Shown: positions 1-8,950, counted from the first letter of the stretch. The stretch: DNA of 64,000 nucleotides from Streptomyces venezuelae (GCF_008642335.1 NZ_CP029191.1:682001-746000), one strand, 5' to 3'. Notes: a model not told the origin generated them from the letters alone. A program made the numbers and translations.

Positions 1-628
1 TGTAGGCGGCGACGTTGTCGGGGTTGCCGTACTGGTCGGGGCACCAGGAGCCGGGGTGCTCGGCGAGGAGTTCGGCGACGCGGTCGCGGCGGGCCTGCTG
101 CCAGCCTCCGGCCGGGTCCGGTTCGGGCACCGTGTCGACGGTCGCGCCGTGGGCGGCGAGCAACCGCGTCATGGACGGCTCCAGGCCCGGGTCGGTGACC
201 AGGGTGACGGGGTGCCCGTGGACCGTACCGGCCAGTGCCAGACCGAGTCCGAGGGTGCCGCTGGTCGACTCGACGATGCGGCAGCCGGGCTGCAACTCGC
301 CCCTGGCGCGGGCGCGTTCGACCATGTGCAGCCCCGGGCGGTCCTTGATGCCGCCGGGGTTGAACCCCTCCAGCTTGGCCCAGAAGCCGCGGTCGGGCGG
401 CGTGAGGGGGTGGGAGACGCGCAGGACGGGGGTGTTGCCGACGAGACCGGGGAGGGTGGACCCGGCGGGGGCGACGGCCTGGTGGACGGGATGAGCGGAG
501 CGGGCGGCGTGGGCGGGGTGGGCAGGGTCGCCGAAGTGGCCCGGACAGGCGAGATGGGCGGATTCGTGCGCGATCGGAGAATGCATCTCTTCGCTTCTTC
601 TTCGCTCTCGTTGGGGGGGTGAAGGCAT
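1..628 (-). CDS. PLP-dependent cysteine synthase-like enzyme (partial, C-terminus beyond window)
   Basis: The frame read leftward off the window edge encodes a fold-type II PLP enzyme of the cysteine synthase/cystathionine beta-synthase family. Visible are a substrate-entry segment (GNTPVLRV), the PLP-lysine motif [10 protein letters not shown] near residue 95, the phosphate/substrate loop STSGTLG, and [11 protein letters not shown] at the cut end. The start at 628 is chosen because AGGAGG lies at 643-648, although the 14-nt spacing is long; an in-frame ATG at 586 is the alternative. The Shine-Dalgarno site overlaps the stop codon of the gene upstream, suggesting translational coupling. The N-terminal 30-40 residues are His/Ala-rich and atypical. 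Exact substrate cannot be told from this fragment. The family assignment is firm; O-acetylserine use is inference. Confidence 0.85.
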   Translation of the reverse strand, partial: MPSPPQRERRRSEEMHSPIAHESAHLACPGHFGDPAHPAHAARSAHPVHQAVAPAGSTLPGLVGNTPVLRVSHPLTPPDRGFWAKLEGFNPGGIKDRPGLHMVERARARGELQPGCRIVESTSGTLGLGLALAGTVHGHPVTLVTDPGLEPSMTRLLAAHGATVDTVPEPDPAGGWQQARRDRVAELLAEHPGSWCPDQYGNPDNVAAY

Positions 629-646
629 GCGGGGACCACGGGCCTC

Positions 647-1084
647 CTATATGCGCCACCTGCACAGCGAGTTGAGGGCGTCCCGGCCGCCGCCTCGCAC
701 GGTTCGCGGCGGACGTGACGCCGAGGCGTGCTGACCGCCGAGGGCGGGGACGGCGCTCCCCACGAGCGCGTAGAGCCGGGCGAACGACTGCGCCCCGGCC
801 CCGGATCCGATACCGCCCGGTCCGGGCCCCGCACCGAATTCGTGGCAGTGCCCGGAGGAATCAGGCACGGACAGAGGCAGCGGAGGGGATACGTCGGCCC
901 CCTCGCCTCCCCCGTCACCGCCGATCTCCGCGACCGCGACCACGTGAAGCCCGGACGCCACGGACGACGGCCCCTCCGGGCCTTGATGATGCCCGCCGGA
1001 ACACAGGAGCAGAACGGCGAGCAGCAGGACGTACAACGAGTTCAGGACGTACAAAGAATTGCGGACGTACAGCCGAGGCAGCAC
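647..1084 (-). CDS. small hypothetical membrane-anchored protein upstream of the PLP enzyme
   Basis: This frame has Streptomyces-like third-position G/C and encodes about 145 residues. It opens with a hydrophobic segment (SLYVLLLAVLLLC) that could be a signal peptide or single membrane anchor, followed by a Gly/Pro/Ser-rich tail and a final LNSLCRWRI. The GTG at 1084 is chosen because GGAGG precedes it by 4 nt; a TTG at 1102 is also in frame. Its stop codon overlaps the AGGAGG of the next gene. I recognise no domain. A shorter reading, in which only the last 17 codons (from an in-frame GTG) act as a leader peptide for the PLP gene, is also possible. Confidence 0.45.
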   Translation of the reverse strand: MLPRLYVRNSLYVLNSLYVLLLAVLLLCSGGHHQGPEGPSSVASGLHVVAVAEIGGDGGGEGADVSPPLPLSVPDSSGHCHEFGAGPGPGGIGSGAGAQSFARLYALVGSAVPALGGQHASASRPPRTVRGGGRDALNSLCRWRI

Positions 1085-1204
1085 AGACCCTCCGCGCGAC
1101 AACTGCCCGACCGGGACGCACGCGTACGTGCACGTGCGTACGTACGCGTAGCGCTGACACCTACGGTCGGGACGAGGACAGACCGGTGGCGGAAACCGGC
1201 CGGT

Positions 1205-1639
1205 CTAGACGCGCAGGATCGTCGACTCTGCGGCGTGCGCTATCGGCACCGGGAGGTCGCGCCCGGCGAAGCGCTGCGCGTGCGGAGGCACGGGTGCGTC
1301 ACCGCGCCACGCGGAGTCCAGCGGCGAGAGGCAGGGAAGATCGACACCGGGCCCCTGCGGGGGTTGCCCCAGGGCGCACTCCTCGACGGTGTGCGCGGGT
1401 GGATGCCTGTGCCCCTGTTCCCTGGGCACCTCGGCGACAACGGACGAGCCACGCCCCACGTCGACGGTCGGCCCCGCCGCCACCACACCATTCCCGGCCC
1501 CGAGGTGACGACTGGTCGTCTCGGGACTGGCCACATGCGTGAACACCAGTCCGAACAGAACGAGCCCCAGTCCCACGACCCGCCACAGAGCCACCGCCGA
1601 GCGGCTCCGACGCGTACCGGAAGAAGACCAGGCCGTCAT
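1205..1639 (-). CDS. small membrane/secreted hypothetical protein
   Basis: The product is about 144 residues with a basic N-terminus, one hydrophobic segment (VVGLGLVLFGLVF) at residues 20-35, and an exported His/Pro-rich remainder. The C-terminal part (SPLDSAWRGDAPVPPHAQ, then a conserved-looking LPVPIAHAAESTILRV end) is like small Streptomyces proteins of unknown role. Codon use is typical for the window. GTG at 1642 directly precedes the chosen ATG at 1639. It is the same orientation as the two genes to its left, 120 bp away, and could be in their transcription unit. No function is proposed. Confidence 0.6.
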   Translation of the reverse strand: MTAWSSSGTRRSRSAVALWRVVGLGLVLFGLVFTHVASPETTSRHLGAGNGVVAAGPTVDVGRGSSVVAEVPREQGHRHPPAHTVEECALGQPPQGPGVDLPCLSPLDSAWRGDAPVPPHAQRFAGRDLPVPIAHAAESTILRV

Positions 1640-1811
1640 CACACGGTGATCCTAGCGGGCGGCTCCTGCTTTCCGTGGTGCCTTCCGTGCTGCCTTCCGT
1701 GGCGAGCACGGAAGCCGTACCTAACGGTGGGCCGCCAAGCTGTGATCACAGCGAACGGGCCGCCGTCTGATGGCGGCGGCCGGTCAGGGATCGACAGCGC
1801 AGGGGTGGATG

Positions 1812-2258
1812 ATGAGCACCGTAGACGTTCACAAGGGGTTCTCGGCCGAGGAGCGGGCCGCGATGAAGGACCACGCCAAGGAGTTGAAGGCGGCGGCCCG
1901 TCGCGGTACACGTGCGGACAAGGCCGCGGAGGCCGAGCGGGACGTTCTCGCGCGGATCGCCGAGATGGAGGACTCCGACCGGATCATGGCGGAGCGGGTC
2001 CACGCCATCGTCATGGCGAACGCCCCGGCCCTCGCGCCGAAGCTCTGGTACGGCATGCCCGCCTACGCCCTCGACGGGAAGGTCGTCTGCTTCTTCCAGA
2101 GCGCGGCCAAGTTCAAGGCCCGTTACGCGACCCTCGGGTTCAGCGATCTGGCCCGGCTGGACGAGGGACCGATGTGGGCGGCCGGCTTCGCGCTGAGCGA
2201 GGTGACCCCGGACGTGGAGGCGCGGATCGGTGCCCTCGTCAAGCGGGCGGTGGGGTGA
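1812..2258 (+). CDS. DUF1801/YdhG-type small protein
   Basis: This is a soluble protein of about 148 residues: a charged helical N-terminal half ([21 protein letters not shown]) followed by a globular half with the signature [19 protein letters not shown] and [23 protein letters not shown]. That pattern is characteristic of the DUF1801/YdhG-like fold, which is related to frataxin-like iron chaperones. ATG at 1812 is chosen because AGGGG lies 6 nt upstream; an adjacent ATG at 1809 is possible. The true function in actinomycetes is unknown to me. It stands alone, convergent with the large regulator to its right. Confidence 0.8.
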   Translation: MSTVDVHKGFSAEERAAMKDHAKELKAAARRGTRADKAAEAERDVLARIAEMEDSDRIMAERVHAIVMANAPALAPKLWYGMPAYALDGKVVCFFQSAAKFKARYATLGFSDLARLDEGPMWAAGFALSEVTPDVEARIGALVKRAVG

Positions 2259-2276
2259 GGGGGAGCCGGGGCGGGC

Positions 2277-5200
2277 TCAGTTCGGCGGCTGGGCTCGCTG
2301 TCCCCGGTGAGCGGTGATCGGCCCGAGGCCGAGGGAGGTGAGCGCCCTTCTCCCCCGGTCCGCGTCCGCGCCGCCCGCGAGCAGCAGCGTCCGCGCCGCC
2401 TGGTACGGGCAGCCGGCCGCCTCGAACGCGGACCTGGTCGCGAGGAGGCGCGGCACGTCCTCGTCGAGCAGTGCCTGCGCGCGTTCCACCTGGGCCGCGG
2501 CGAGCGCGTTGCCCTCCACGACGGCGCGGGCGGCGTCGATGCGGGCCTGGGCCTCCGGGAGGCCTGCGAGTACCGACGCCTCCGCCCGGAGTGCCGCGTA
2601 CCAGTGCAGCCAGACCCAGCACACCCACTTCCACACCGCGTCCGGGGGCGGTGCGACGCTCGCCAGGGCGGCGTCCGGGTCCCCGTGGTGGAGCTGGACC
2701 ATGGCTTCAAAGACGGCACCGTAACCCTTGCGGTGCTGTTCGGCGGTGTCGGCCTGCTCCACGAGGGCCAGCCAGTCCGCCCGCCCCGCCTCGTCGCCGC
2801 GCAGGCCGTGGACCATGGCGACCGACGCGGCCGCCGCGCCCAGCGAGAGTGACCGTTGGCGGCCGCTCCGCTCCCACGCCTCGCGGAATCCGACGGCACG
2901 GGTGAGCACGTCGTCGGCGTGGCCGGCGAACGCCTCCGTGACCAGGAGCCAGGACGTGGCCTGGTGCCCCGCCTCGGAGAGGAGGGGGTGGCCCGCCAGC
3001 TGTCCGCTCCAGCGGCGGGCCCGCGGCAGTTCGCCCACGCCCAGCGCGGTTCCGGCCGCCATGCCCAGCGCGTCCATCACCTCGTGCGTCCCCGCCAGGG
3101 TACGCGGCGCCTTCGCCAGGACGTCGATCCGGCGGCGGGCGGCCGCCGCCGCGCCGAAGGACTCGCCGGCCCAGCTCCGGGCACCCGAGAGGGCGTCGAG
3201 AGCGGCCGACTCGGCCACGGGGTCGCCGGTCAGTCCGGCCAGCGCGACGGCGCGTTCGGCGTACGCGACCGTCTCCTGCGCGGTGTTCTCGACGCCCCCT
3301 TGCAGCGCGCCGAACGCGTCCGCGGTCACGGCCGCCTCGGCCAGCGCGAGCGCCGCGTCGGCCGCGGTGTCGCCCGCGCCGGACATGTCGTGTGCCTGCG
3401 CCAGTACGTCCTTGATCTCCGCCTCGAAGGGGATCACCGGGAACGACGTGGAGAAGCGGTAGGCGACGGTGGCGGCCGCCGCCAGGTCGCGGCAGGCCCC
3501 GGCGGTGTCACCGGCCCGGCGCGCGGCGTCGGCGGCGCGCCGGTGCAGGCGGAACATGTCATCGCCGAGCCGTCGGCAGCCCGCCACCCCGGCGGCCTGA
3601 CGCAGCGCCACGGCGGCTCCGGCGTCGTCCGCCGAATCCGCGGCCAGCGCCGCGACCTGCTCGAACCGCTCCTGCGACTCGGCGAGGAGATTGCGGGCGA
3701 AGGCCAGCTCGGCCAGGCGCCCGGCGAGCCGACAGGCGTCGGCGCGCAGCTCCGGCCGACCCGGGGCCCAGGCCAGGGCGGCCCGCATGTCCTGCGCCAC
3801 GGCATCGAAGCGGGCCCGCCACTCGCCGCCGCCGACATCCGCGCCGTCCCGCAGGGCTTCCGCACCGATCAGACACCACGCCAGGTGCCGGGACCGCACA
3901 GTGGCCAGCTCACCGGCGCGGACGAGCTGTTCCGTGCCGTACTGACGAATGGTCTCCAACGCCTGGTACCGGGTACCGGTCGCGGAGGGGACCACGGTCA
4001 GCAAACTGTGCTCAGCAAGCCGCCCAAGCCCATCGACAACCGCAGCCATGGAGCCGATCCCGACCACGGGGTCGGCCGCGCCGACGGAGCCGGCCCCGGC
4101 CACGGGGTCGAGCCCACCCGCAGAGCCGAGCCCGCCTGCAGAGTCGGCCCCGCGTACCGAGCCGAGCCCGCCCGCAGAGCCGAGCCCACCCTCGGAGCCG
4201 GCCACGCCCACGTCGTCGACCCCAGCCACGGAACCGACCCCGCCTGCAGAGTCGGCCCCGCCCACAGAGTCGGCCCCGCCCACAGAGTCGGCCCCGCCCA
4301 CAGAGTCGACCCCGCCCACAGAGTCGACCCCGCCCACAGAGCCGAGCCCGCCCTCGGAGCCGGCCACGCCCACGGAACCGACCCCGCCCGCAGATTCGCC
4401 TCCGCCCACGGACCCGACCCCGCCCGCCTCCCCGGCACCACCCCCGGCCACCACACTCACCGCCGCCTCCACCGTGAACGGCGCCACGAACACCGACAGC
4501 CGTCGCAACAGCGCCTGGTCCGGTGGGGCGAGAAGGTCATGGCTCCAGTCGAGCACCGCCCGCAACGACCGGTGCCGGTCGTCGGCGCGGGCCCCGCCCG
4601 CCAGCATCCGCAGCTGGTCGGAGAGGCCGGCCGTCAGCCCGTCGAGGCCGAGCGTCGGCCACCGCGCCGCCGCCAGCTCGATCGCGAGCGCCATGCCGTC
4701 GAGGCGTTCGCACAGGGCCACGACCCCCGCGCTCACCGCCGGTCCCGGCGGCCACCCCACGGCGGCCGCCCGCTCCATGAACAAGGTCACCGCTTCCGAC
4801 TCGTCGCCGCCCGCCCGCGACAGCGGCGGAACGGAGAAGACCCGCTCGAACGGCACCAGCAACCGGGCCCGGCTCGTCGCGAGGACCCGCAGCCGAGGAC
4901 AGGCCGGCAACAGCCGCTCCAGGAAAGGGGCGACGCCCTCCCGCACGTGCTCGCAGTTGTCCAGGACCAGCAAGGCCGCACGGCCCGCCAGAGCGGCCGT
5001 CAGCGCCTCGGTGATCCCGCGCCCGGGCTGCTCGCCCACGTGCACCGCCGCCGCGACCGCCGCGTCCACCCTGCCGGGGTCGGTGAGCGGGGCCAGGTCG
5101 ACGAACCACACGCCGTCGGCGAAGTCGTCCGCGACCTCCGCGGCCACCGCGAGGGCGAGCCGCGTCTTGCCCACGCCGCCCGGACCGACCGCGGTCACCT

Positions 5201-5516
5201 GCCGGTGCGTCCGCAACGCCGCGGCCAGTTCCTCGCGTTCACGTCGACGGCCGACGAACGTCGTCAAGGGCGCGGGCAGTCCGCCGATGCCCGCCCCATC
5301 CGGCCCCCCGGCCGCGGCCGCGGCACGGCCCGCCGCCGCTCGGCGGGACAGCGCCCGCCGGTCGGGCACCTCCAACTTGCGCAAGAGAGAGGACACGTGG
5401 GACTCGACCGTCCGCACGGAGATGAAGAGCCGCGCGGCGATCTCCGCGTTGCTGAGATGCTCCCCGAGCAGAGCGAGCACGTCGGCTTCCCGAGCCGAGA
5501 CCACAGAACTGGACAT
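2277..5516 (-). CDS. LuxR-HTH/AAA ATPase large transcriptional regulator
   Basis: A 1079-residue regulator. Residues 5-60 are a LuxR-type helix-turn-helix (SAREADVLALLGEHLSNAEI). An NB-ARC-like ATPase follows, with Walker A GPGGVGKTR at about 110-118 and a Walker B region ALLVLDNCEH. The remainder is a helical TPR-like tail ending at a low-conservation C-terminus. Having the HTH at the N-terminus is the reverse of classical MalT/LAL proteins, but this arrangement is common in Streptomyces. Residues about 359-495 are an odd Gly/Ser/Val hexapeptide repeat placed between ATPase and sensor, encoded by an 18-bp tandem repeat. The protein probably integrates a ligand signal with ATP binding to control promoters; its target is unknown. 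The methyltransferase next door is on the same strand, 36 bp upstream. Confidence 0.9.
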   Translation of the reverse strand: MSSSVVSAREADVLALLGEHLSNAEIAARLFISVRTVESHVSSLLRKLEVPDRRALSRRAAAGRAAAAAGGPDGAGIGGLPAPLTTFVGRRREREELAAALRTHRQVTAVGPGGVGKTRLALAVAAEVADDFADGVWFVDLAPLTDPGRVDAAVAAAVHVGEQPGRGITEALTAALAGRAALLVLDNCEHVREGVAPFLERLLPACPRLRVLATSRARLLVPFERVFSVPPLSRAGGDESEAVTLFMERAAAVGWPPGPAVSAGVVALCERLDGMALAIELAAARWPTLGLDGLTAGLSDQLRMLAGGARADDRHRSLRAVLDWSHDLLAPPDQALLRRLSVFVAPFTVEAAVSVVAGGGAGEAGGVGSVGGGESAGGVGSVGVAGSEGGLGSVGGVDSVGGVDSVGGADSVGGADSVGGADSAGGVGSVAGVDDVGVAGSEGGLGSAGGLGSVRGADSAGGLGSAGGLDPVAGAGSVGAADPVVGIGSMAAVVDGLGRLAEHSLLTVVPSATGTRYQALETIRQYGTEQLVRAGELATVRSRHLAWCLIGAEALRDGADVGGGEWRARFDAVAQDMRAALAWAPGRPELRADACRLAGRLAELAFARNLLAESQERFEQVAALAADSADDAGAAVALRQAAGVAGCRRLGDDMFRLHRRAADAARRAGDTAGACRDLAAAATVAYRFSTSFPVIPFEAEIKDVLAQAHDMSGAGDTAADAALALAEAAVTADAFGALQGGVENTAQETVAYAERAVALAGLTGDPVAESAALDALSGARSWAGESFGAAAAARRRIDVLAKAPRTLAGTHEVMDALGMAAGTALGVGELPRARRWSGQLAGHPLLSEAGHQATSWLLVTEAFAGHADDVLTRAVGFREAWERSGRQRSLSLGAAAASVAMVHGLRGDEAGRADWLALVEQADTAEQHRKGYGAVFEAMVQLHHGDPDAALASVAPPPDAVWKWVCWVWLHWYAALRAEASVLAGLPEAQARIDAARAVVEGNALAAAQVERAQALLDEDVPRLLATRSAFEAAGCPYQAARTLLLAGGADADRGRRALTSLGLGPITAHRGQRAQPPN
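4060..4440. repeat. 18-bp tandem repeat tract inside the LuxR/AAA gene
   Basis: About twenty imperfect 18-bp units occur in tandem. Four consecutive units at 4261-4332 are nearly identical (plus-strand unit CCCACAGAGTCGGCCCCG), and more diverged units extend on both sides. On the minus strand they encode hexapeptides of the form GG(V/A/L)(G/D)S(V/A). The period is a multiple of three, so unit gain or loss keeps the frame. Confidence 0.9.
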
Positions 5517-5552
5517 CCGGCCATTATCCGTGAGCGCGTACGAACCCGCCCG

Positions 5553-6413
5553 TCAGGCCGCGGCAGTTCGCCTCGCGTGGAAGATCCCCCAGCGGAGCAG
5601 CCCGCGCCGCGTGATGTCCGCCCACAGCGGCAGGTTGGCGAGCAGACCGTCGACGTACGCCGCGCTGATGACACCGCGCAGTTCCTCGCTGCGATGCCGC
5701 ACCTCTTCGTGGAGGCGTGCGTAGTGCGTGGCGAGATCCTCCGTACGATCCTCGAAGCGGGGTTCCAGGCCGAGGGCGGAGAGACGGTCCCGGTAGAACG
5801 ACGGCGTCGCCAGGTTCCGGACGCCGAGACGGGACAGCGCGGGCCGCAGATCCCGCGCCGACGCGTCCTCGGCCGCCATGATGTCCGAGAAGATGAGCGC
5901 GCCACCGGGTTTCAGGACGCGTACGGCTTCGCTCAACGCGCCCTCACGGTCCGCCACATGGCACAGGACCTCCAGGGACCAGACCACGTCGAAGCGGTGT
6001 GCCTCGTAGGGCAGGCGGTTGAGGGAACCCGAGACGACCTCGATCAGGTCGTCAAGGCCCCGCCGGGCATTCGCCTCGCGGTGGCGTCTGTTGTGCTCCT
6101 CGCTGAGGTCGACCGCCTTCACCCGGCAGCCGAAGCGCTCCGCGAGGGCGCGGGCCGAACCGCCGTACCCCGAGCCGAGGTCGAGCACGGCGGCGTCCGG
6201 CCCGAGCAGGTCGGCGACCTGCTCCCCGACGTGCCGCACCGTGCGCCGCGAGGCGTCCGCGATGGCCTCACGCTCGTGGGCGTAGAGGCCGATGTGGATG
6301 TCCTCACCGCCCCAGACGGCGTCGTAGAAGGCGTCGACGTCGCCCGTCTCGTAGTAGCGGCGGGTCGACGCCTCGAGGTCCGGTCCGCCGTCATCGTCGG
6401 GGGTCTCGGTCAC
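5553..6413 (-). CDS. SAM-dependent methyltransferase, sarcosine/dimethylglycine N-methyltransferase type
   Basis: A class I methyltransferase of about 286 residues. The SAM site VLDLGSGYGGSARALAERF is near residue 75, and the later motif GGALIFSDIM is present. The N-terminal signature YYETGDVDAFYDAVWGGEDIHIGLY followed by ASRRTVRHV is the one found in sarcosine/dimethylglycine N-methyltransferases, which make glycine betaine from methylated glycines. This substrate is inferred from that resemblance. No glycine N-methyltransferase partner is in the window. The GTG at 6413 starts the conserved-looking part; longer in-frame readings add a poorly supported basic stretch. It lies just upstream of the LuxR/AAA gene on the same strand. 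Confidence 0.8.
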   Translation of the reverse strand: MTETPDDDGGPDLEASTRRYYETGDVDAFYDAVWGGEDIHIGLYAHEREAIADASRRTVRHVGEQVADLLGPDAAVLDLGSGYGGSARALAERFGCRVKAVDLSEEHNRRHREANARRGLDDLIEVVSGSLNRLPYEAHRFDVVWSLEVLCHVADREGALSEAVRVLKPGGALIFSDIMAAEDASARDLRPALSRLGVRNLATPSFYRDRLSALGLEPRFEDRTEDLATHYARLHEEVRHRSEELRGVISAAYVDGLLANLPLWADITRRGLLRWGIFHARRTAAA

Positions 6414-6888
6414 GGCACGTGCATACCCCACATTCCCCCCGCCGACGCACCACGAAGTGGCGACGCGGACGTTGACAGTTCGCTTAGTTCTGCGGAGCCA
6501 CCAAATCTCCGGGCACACCCGCTTTTCGTCGCGCGATCTTTATCGGAGAGCGTCCGCGGCCAGAGCTCAAGCGTCAGCAGGCGATCAAATTCGAAAGCAA
6601 ACGCCCATTTGCGTCCGGCCAGGTTCCGCCAACGCTCACTGGGGTGCAATTTGAGCCCGCATGGCCATTTCTGACAGGGCTTCGAGGGTTTGAGGAAGCG
6701 CATGGGCGCATATGCCCATAACGGTCCGCGGCGGTCGCGCGATGAACGGTCGGACCAGTAAGGTCCGGTCACCGGCCACCGCCGGAAACGACAGAGACCC
6801 TGGCGGGCCGTCCAAAGCGAGCCAGGGCCTGTCGATCTTCAGCAATACCTTCGGCGACACCAGTCCTTCGAAATCCGGGAGCCCCCGT
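6414..6888. other. intergenic region, no gene seen
   Basis: These 475 bp separate divergent genes and are visibly less G+C-rich than the coding DNA around them. Open frames here lack the expected codon bias. A short inverted repeat (ATGGGC-GCATAT-GCCCAT) lies at 6701-6718. The region presumably holds promoters for the methyltransferase and the small membrane protein; I could not pick out convincing boxes. Confidence 0.5.
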
Positions 6889-7158
6889 ATGTCTTCAGAC
6901 TGCCATCAACCCCAAGGTCAGGGGCCTACTGTGCCTTTGACCTCGGGCTGCGAAGCTATCATGCCGCCTCGCAGAGGATTTGAAACGGCCCGTACCTTCA
7001 CTGTCACGGCACGCGGTGCCTTCTTCATCGCGCTCGTGGTGTTGCCTCTCATCGCCATCTACGGCGCGGAACACACCGGAATGGTCACGCTGGCGGCGGT
7101 CTGCGTGACCGCGGCACAGTCCTCGCATCTCGTCTACCGGCGAGTTCACCGTCACTGA
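6889..7158 (+). CDS. small membrane protein
   Basis: An 89-residue product. The C-terminal half carries one or two hydrophobic segments (GAFFIALVVLPLIAIYGAEH and MVTLAAVCVTAAQ) after a polar N-terminal half. ATG at 6889 is preceded by GGGAG at 7 nt; ATG at 6961 is an alternative that would remove most of the polar part. A hairpin that may be a terminator follows at 7192-7209. No family was recognised. Confidence 0.45.
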   Translation: MSSDCHQPQGQGPTVPLTSGCEAIMPPRRGFETARTFTVTARGAFFIALVVLPLIAIYGAEHTGMVTLAAVCVTAAQSSHLVYRRVHRH

Positions 7159-7191
7159 CACCTCGTGACGCGTGAAGCCGCGTCGAGCGGG

Positions 7192-7209
7192 CCGGTCCCG
7201 CAGGACCGG
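7192..7209. terminator. short GC hairpin after the small membrane protein
   Basis: CCGGTCC and GGACCGG form a 7-bp stem around a CGCA loop, 33 bp after the preceding stop codon. There is no T-run, as is usual in Streptomyces. Confidence 0.35.
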
Positions 7210-7328
7210 GCCGGCCCGCCCATTCCCCTCTCCCGCCCACAGCACGATTCGTTGTGAGACAGGCAGTCAATGCCCCGCTCGCTGCACGAAATCGACGCAC
7301 TGTGTCCCCCGAAAGAGGCACCCTCGTC

Positions 7329-8435
7329 ATGACAGCCACCCGACGCTGCGCGAACTGCCGGCGCCGCTTCACCCCCAAGGGCGGCCCCGGCCGACCCAAG
7401 CTGTACTGCACCGACATCTGTCGCGCGGCGGCCCGCCGCAAAGCCCCTCCCGACGACGCTTCGGCCGACGCGTCGCACCACGAGCTGATAGTCGAGATGG
7501 CCGAGACTCTGCGGAGGCAGGCGGACGCTCTGATCGCCTCCGTCCATGAGCAGCAGGGCAGCGGCGCGCTGCTGGCGCACCGCGTGGCCCTGGCACGGCA
7601 GTTGGACGACCTGGAAGCCGCGGTGATACGTCGCGGTCGTGCTGCCGACGAGTCCTGGCAAGGCCTGGCCGCCCCGCTCGGGATCAGCAACGAGACGCTG
7701 CGCAAGAAGTGGACGGCGCAGGTCCTGGAGCGGCGCCTGGAGCGACGCGTGTCCGGCTCGGCCGGGCCGTCCGCCCGACCGCCCGACGGCCCGGTCTTCC
7801 TGCCGCATCAGCGAGGCACCGCCGTCGGGCGATCGGCCGGAGCCCCTGGGGACAGCACGGCCACCCCGTCGCCCCTCACCCGCGACGCCGACCCTCGCAC
7901 GGCCCGCCAGCTCCTCTCCTCGGCCCTGTCCCACCTCCAGCGCTGTCGGGGCGGATCACTGCGCGAGCTCGCCGACCACGCGGGGATCACCCCCTCCTAC
8001 GTCTCGCGCGTACTCAGCGGCGAACGACGCCCCCTCTGGCCGGTCACACGCGCCCTCGTCGAGTTCTGCGGTGAGGAGCCCGCCGTGCTGTATCCACTGT
8101 GGCGCCTTGCCCACGGTCAACCCGTGGACGTTCGGGTGGTCACCGCCGAGCAGGCAGCCCTGGAGTTCCACCGCTTCATCCGCAGTCTGTACCTCGCCGC
8201 CGACCGGCCCGACCCCGGCGTGCTGGTGCACGCCGTCCGGCACACGCTCCGCCTCGCCGACGTGGACCAAGTCCTAGCCGACGTATACGTGCCGGACTGG
8301 CCGACCACCGTGCGCCTCGTCAGCGCCCTGCGGGGCCGTCCCACCGACGTCCGCCCGCTGTGGCACGCGGCCCGAACCCTGCCGCCCAGGCCCGTCGGCG
8401 ACCGCTGCTCTCTCCAGGCCGCGTCCTTCGGCTGA
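7329..8435 (+). CDS. zinc-finger plus helix-turn-helix putative DNA-binding regulator
   Basis: About 368 residues. The N-terminus has a C-X2-C-X16-C-X3-C metal site (Cys7, Cys10, Cys27, Cys31) in CANCRRRFTPKGGPGRPKLYC, a pattern seen in actinobacterial DNA-binding proteins. A helix-turn-helix-like segment, SWQGLAAPLGISNETLRKKW, occurs around residue 110, and an XRE-like segment, LRELADHAGITPSYVSRVLSGERRP, around residue 210. The rest is helical. ATG at 7329 is chosen for the zinc motif and a GAGG upstream; an upstream extension looks non-coding. It is followed 39 bp later by the DUF742 gene on the same strand, so the two are probably co-transcribed. Function beyond nucleic-acid binding is inference. 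Confidence 0.75.
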   Translation: MTATRRCANCRRRFTPKGGPGRPKLYCTDICRAAARRKAPPDDASADASHHELIVEMAETLRRQADALIASVHEQQGSGALLAHRVALARQLDDLEAAVIRRGRAADESWQGLAAPLGISNETLRKKWTAQVLERRLERRVSGSAGPSARPPDGPVFLPHQRGTAVGRSAGAPGDSTATPSPLTRDADPRTARQLLSSALSHLQRCRGGSLRELADHAGITPSYVSRVLSGERRPLWPVTRALVEFCGEEPAVLYPLWRLAHGQPVDVRVVTAEQAALEFHRFIRSLYLAADRPDPGVLVHAVRHTLRLADVDQVLADVYVPDWPTTVRLVSALRGRPTDVRPLWHAARTLPPRPVGDRCSLQAASFG

Positions 8436-8474
8436 CGGCCTCGCACCGACCGCTCCACTCCCCAGGGGGAACCG

Positions 8475-8891
8475 TTGACCGCCCTGCGCACACCACACCC
8501 ACCCCGCCCCGCCTTCCCCAACACCCGCGGCACGAACGAGACCGCCCGCCGGCCGACCGGCCTGTGCCACACCTGGCGGCAGACCGGCCACCGCACCCGC
8601 CCCCGTTACCAGTTGGCCGTCGAGGCACTCGTGCTCACCACGGCCGACGAGGCGTCCCTGGCGGAGCAGCCGGACGGCCACCGGCGGATCGCCCGCCTGT
8701 GCCGCGAGGTGACCTCCGTCGCCGAAGTGTCCGCCCTCCTGCGCCTCCCGCTGGGCACCACCCGTGTCCTCCTCGCCGACCTCACCGAGACCGGCGTCGT
8801 CGACATCCAGCCCCTGGCCGCACAGACCACCGACGGCACTCCGGACACGCCCCTGCTGGAGCGCGTGCTCGCCGGACTCCTAGCACTCTGA
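8475..8891 (+). CDS. DUF742-type protein (conservon CvnC-like)
   Basis: A 138-residue protein whose C-terminal half matches the DUF742 pattern: SVAEVSALLRLPLGTTRVLLADLTETGVVDIQ, ending with LLERVLAGLL. DUF742 proteins are the C components of Streptomyces conservons (sensor kinase-roadblock-DUF742-small GTPase), which act as membrane-associated GTPase signalling modules. None of the other conservon members is here, so this is an orphan copy. The N-terminal 45 residues are basic and divergent. The TTG start is supported by AGGGGGA 4 nt upstream. It sits between the zinc-finger regulator and a small unknown gene on the same strand. Confidence 0.75.
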   Translation: MTALRTPHPPRPAFPNTRGTNETARRPTGLCHTWRQTGHRTRPRYQLAVEALVLTTADEASLAEQPDGHRRIARLCREVTSVAEVSALLRLPLGTTRVLLADLTETGVVDIQPLAAQTTDGTPDTPLLERVLAGLLAL

Positions 8892-8950
8892 GCCACCACC
8901 CACCACCCATCACCCACATGACAAGCCGCAACAACCCGCGGAGATCTCCC

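Noticed and set aside
728..2317. A 529-codon plus-strand open frame
   Set aside because: Overlaps three better-supported genes on both strands and lacks any motif or codon bias.
4060..4440. The tandem repeat as a CRISPR array
   Set aside because: Units are contiguous 18-mers with no spacers and lie inside a coding frame.
2856..6674. A 1272-codon plus-strand open frame
   Set aside because: It is antisense to the LuxR/AAA and methyltransferase genes. High G+C leaves stop-free shadows; its composition is Arg/Gly-rich with no domain, whereas the minus strand has clear motifs.
6701..6718. ATGGGC-GCATAT-GCCCAT as an operator
   Set aside because: Six-base arms are short, and no regulator or promoter box could be tied to it.
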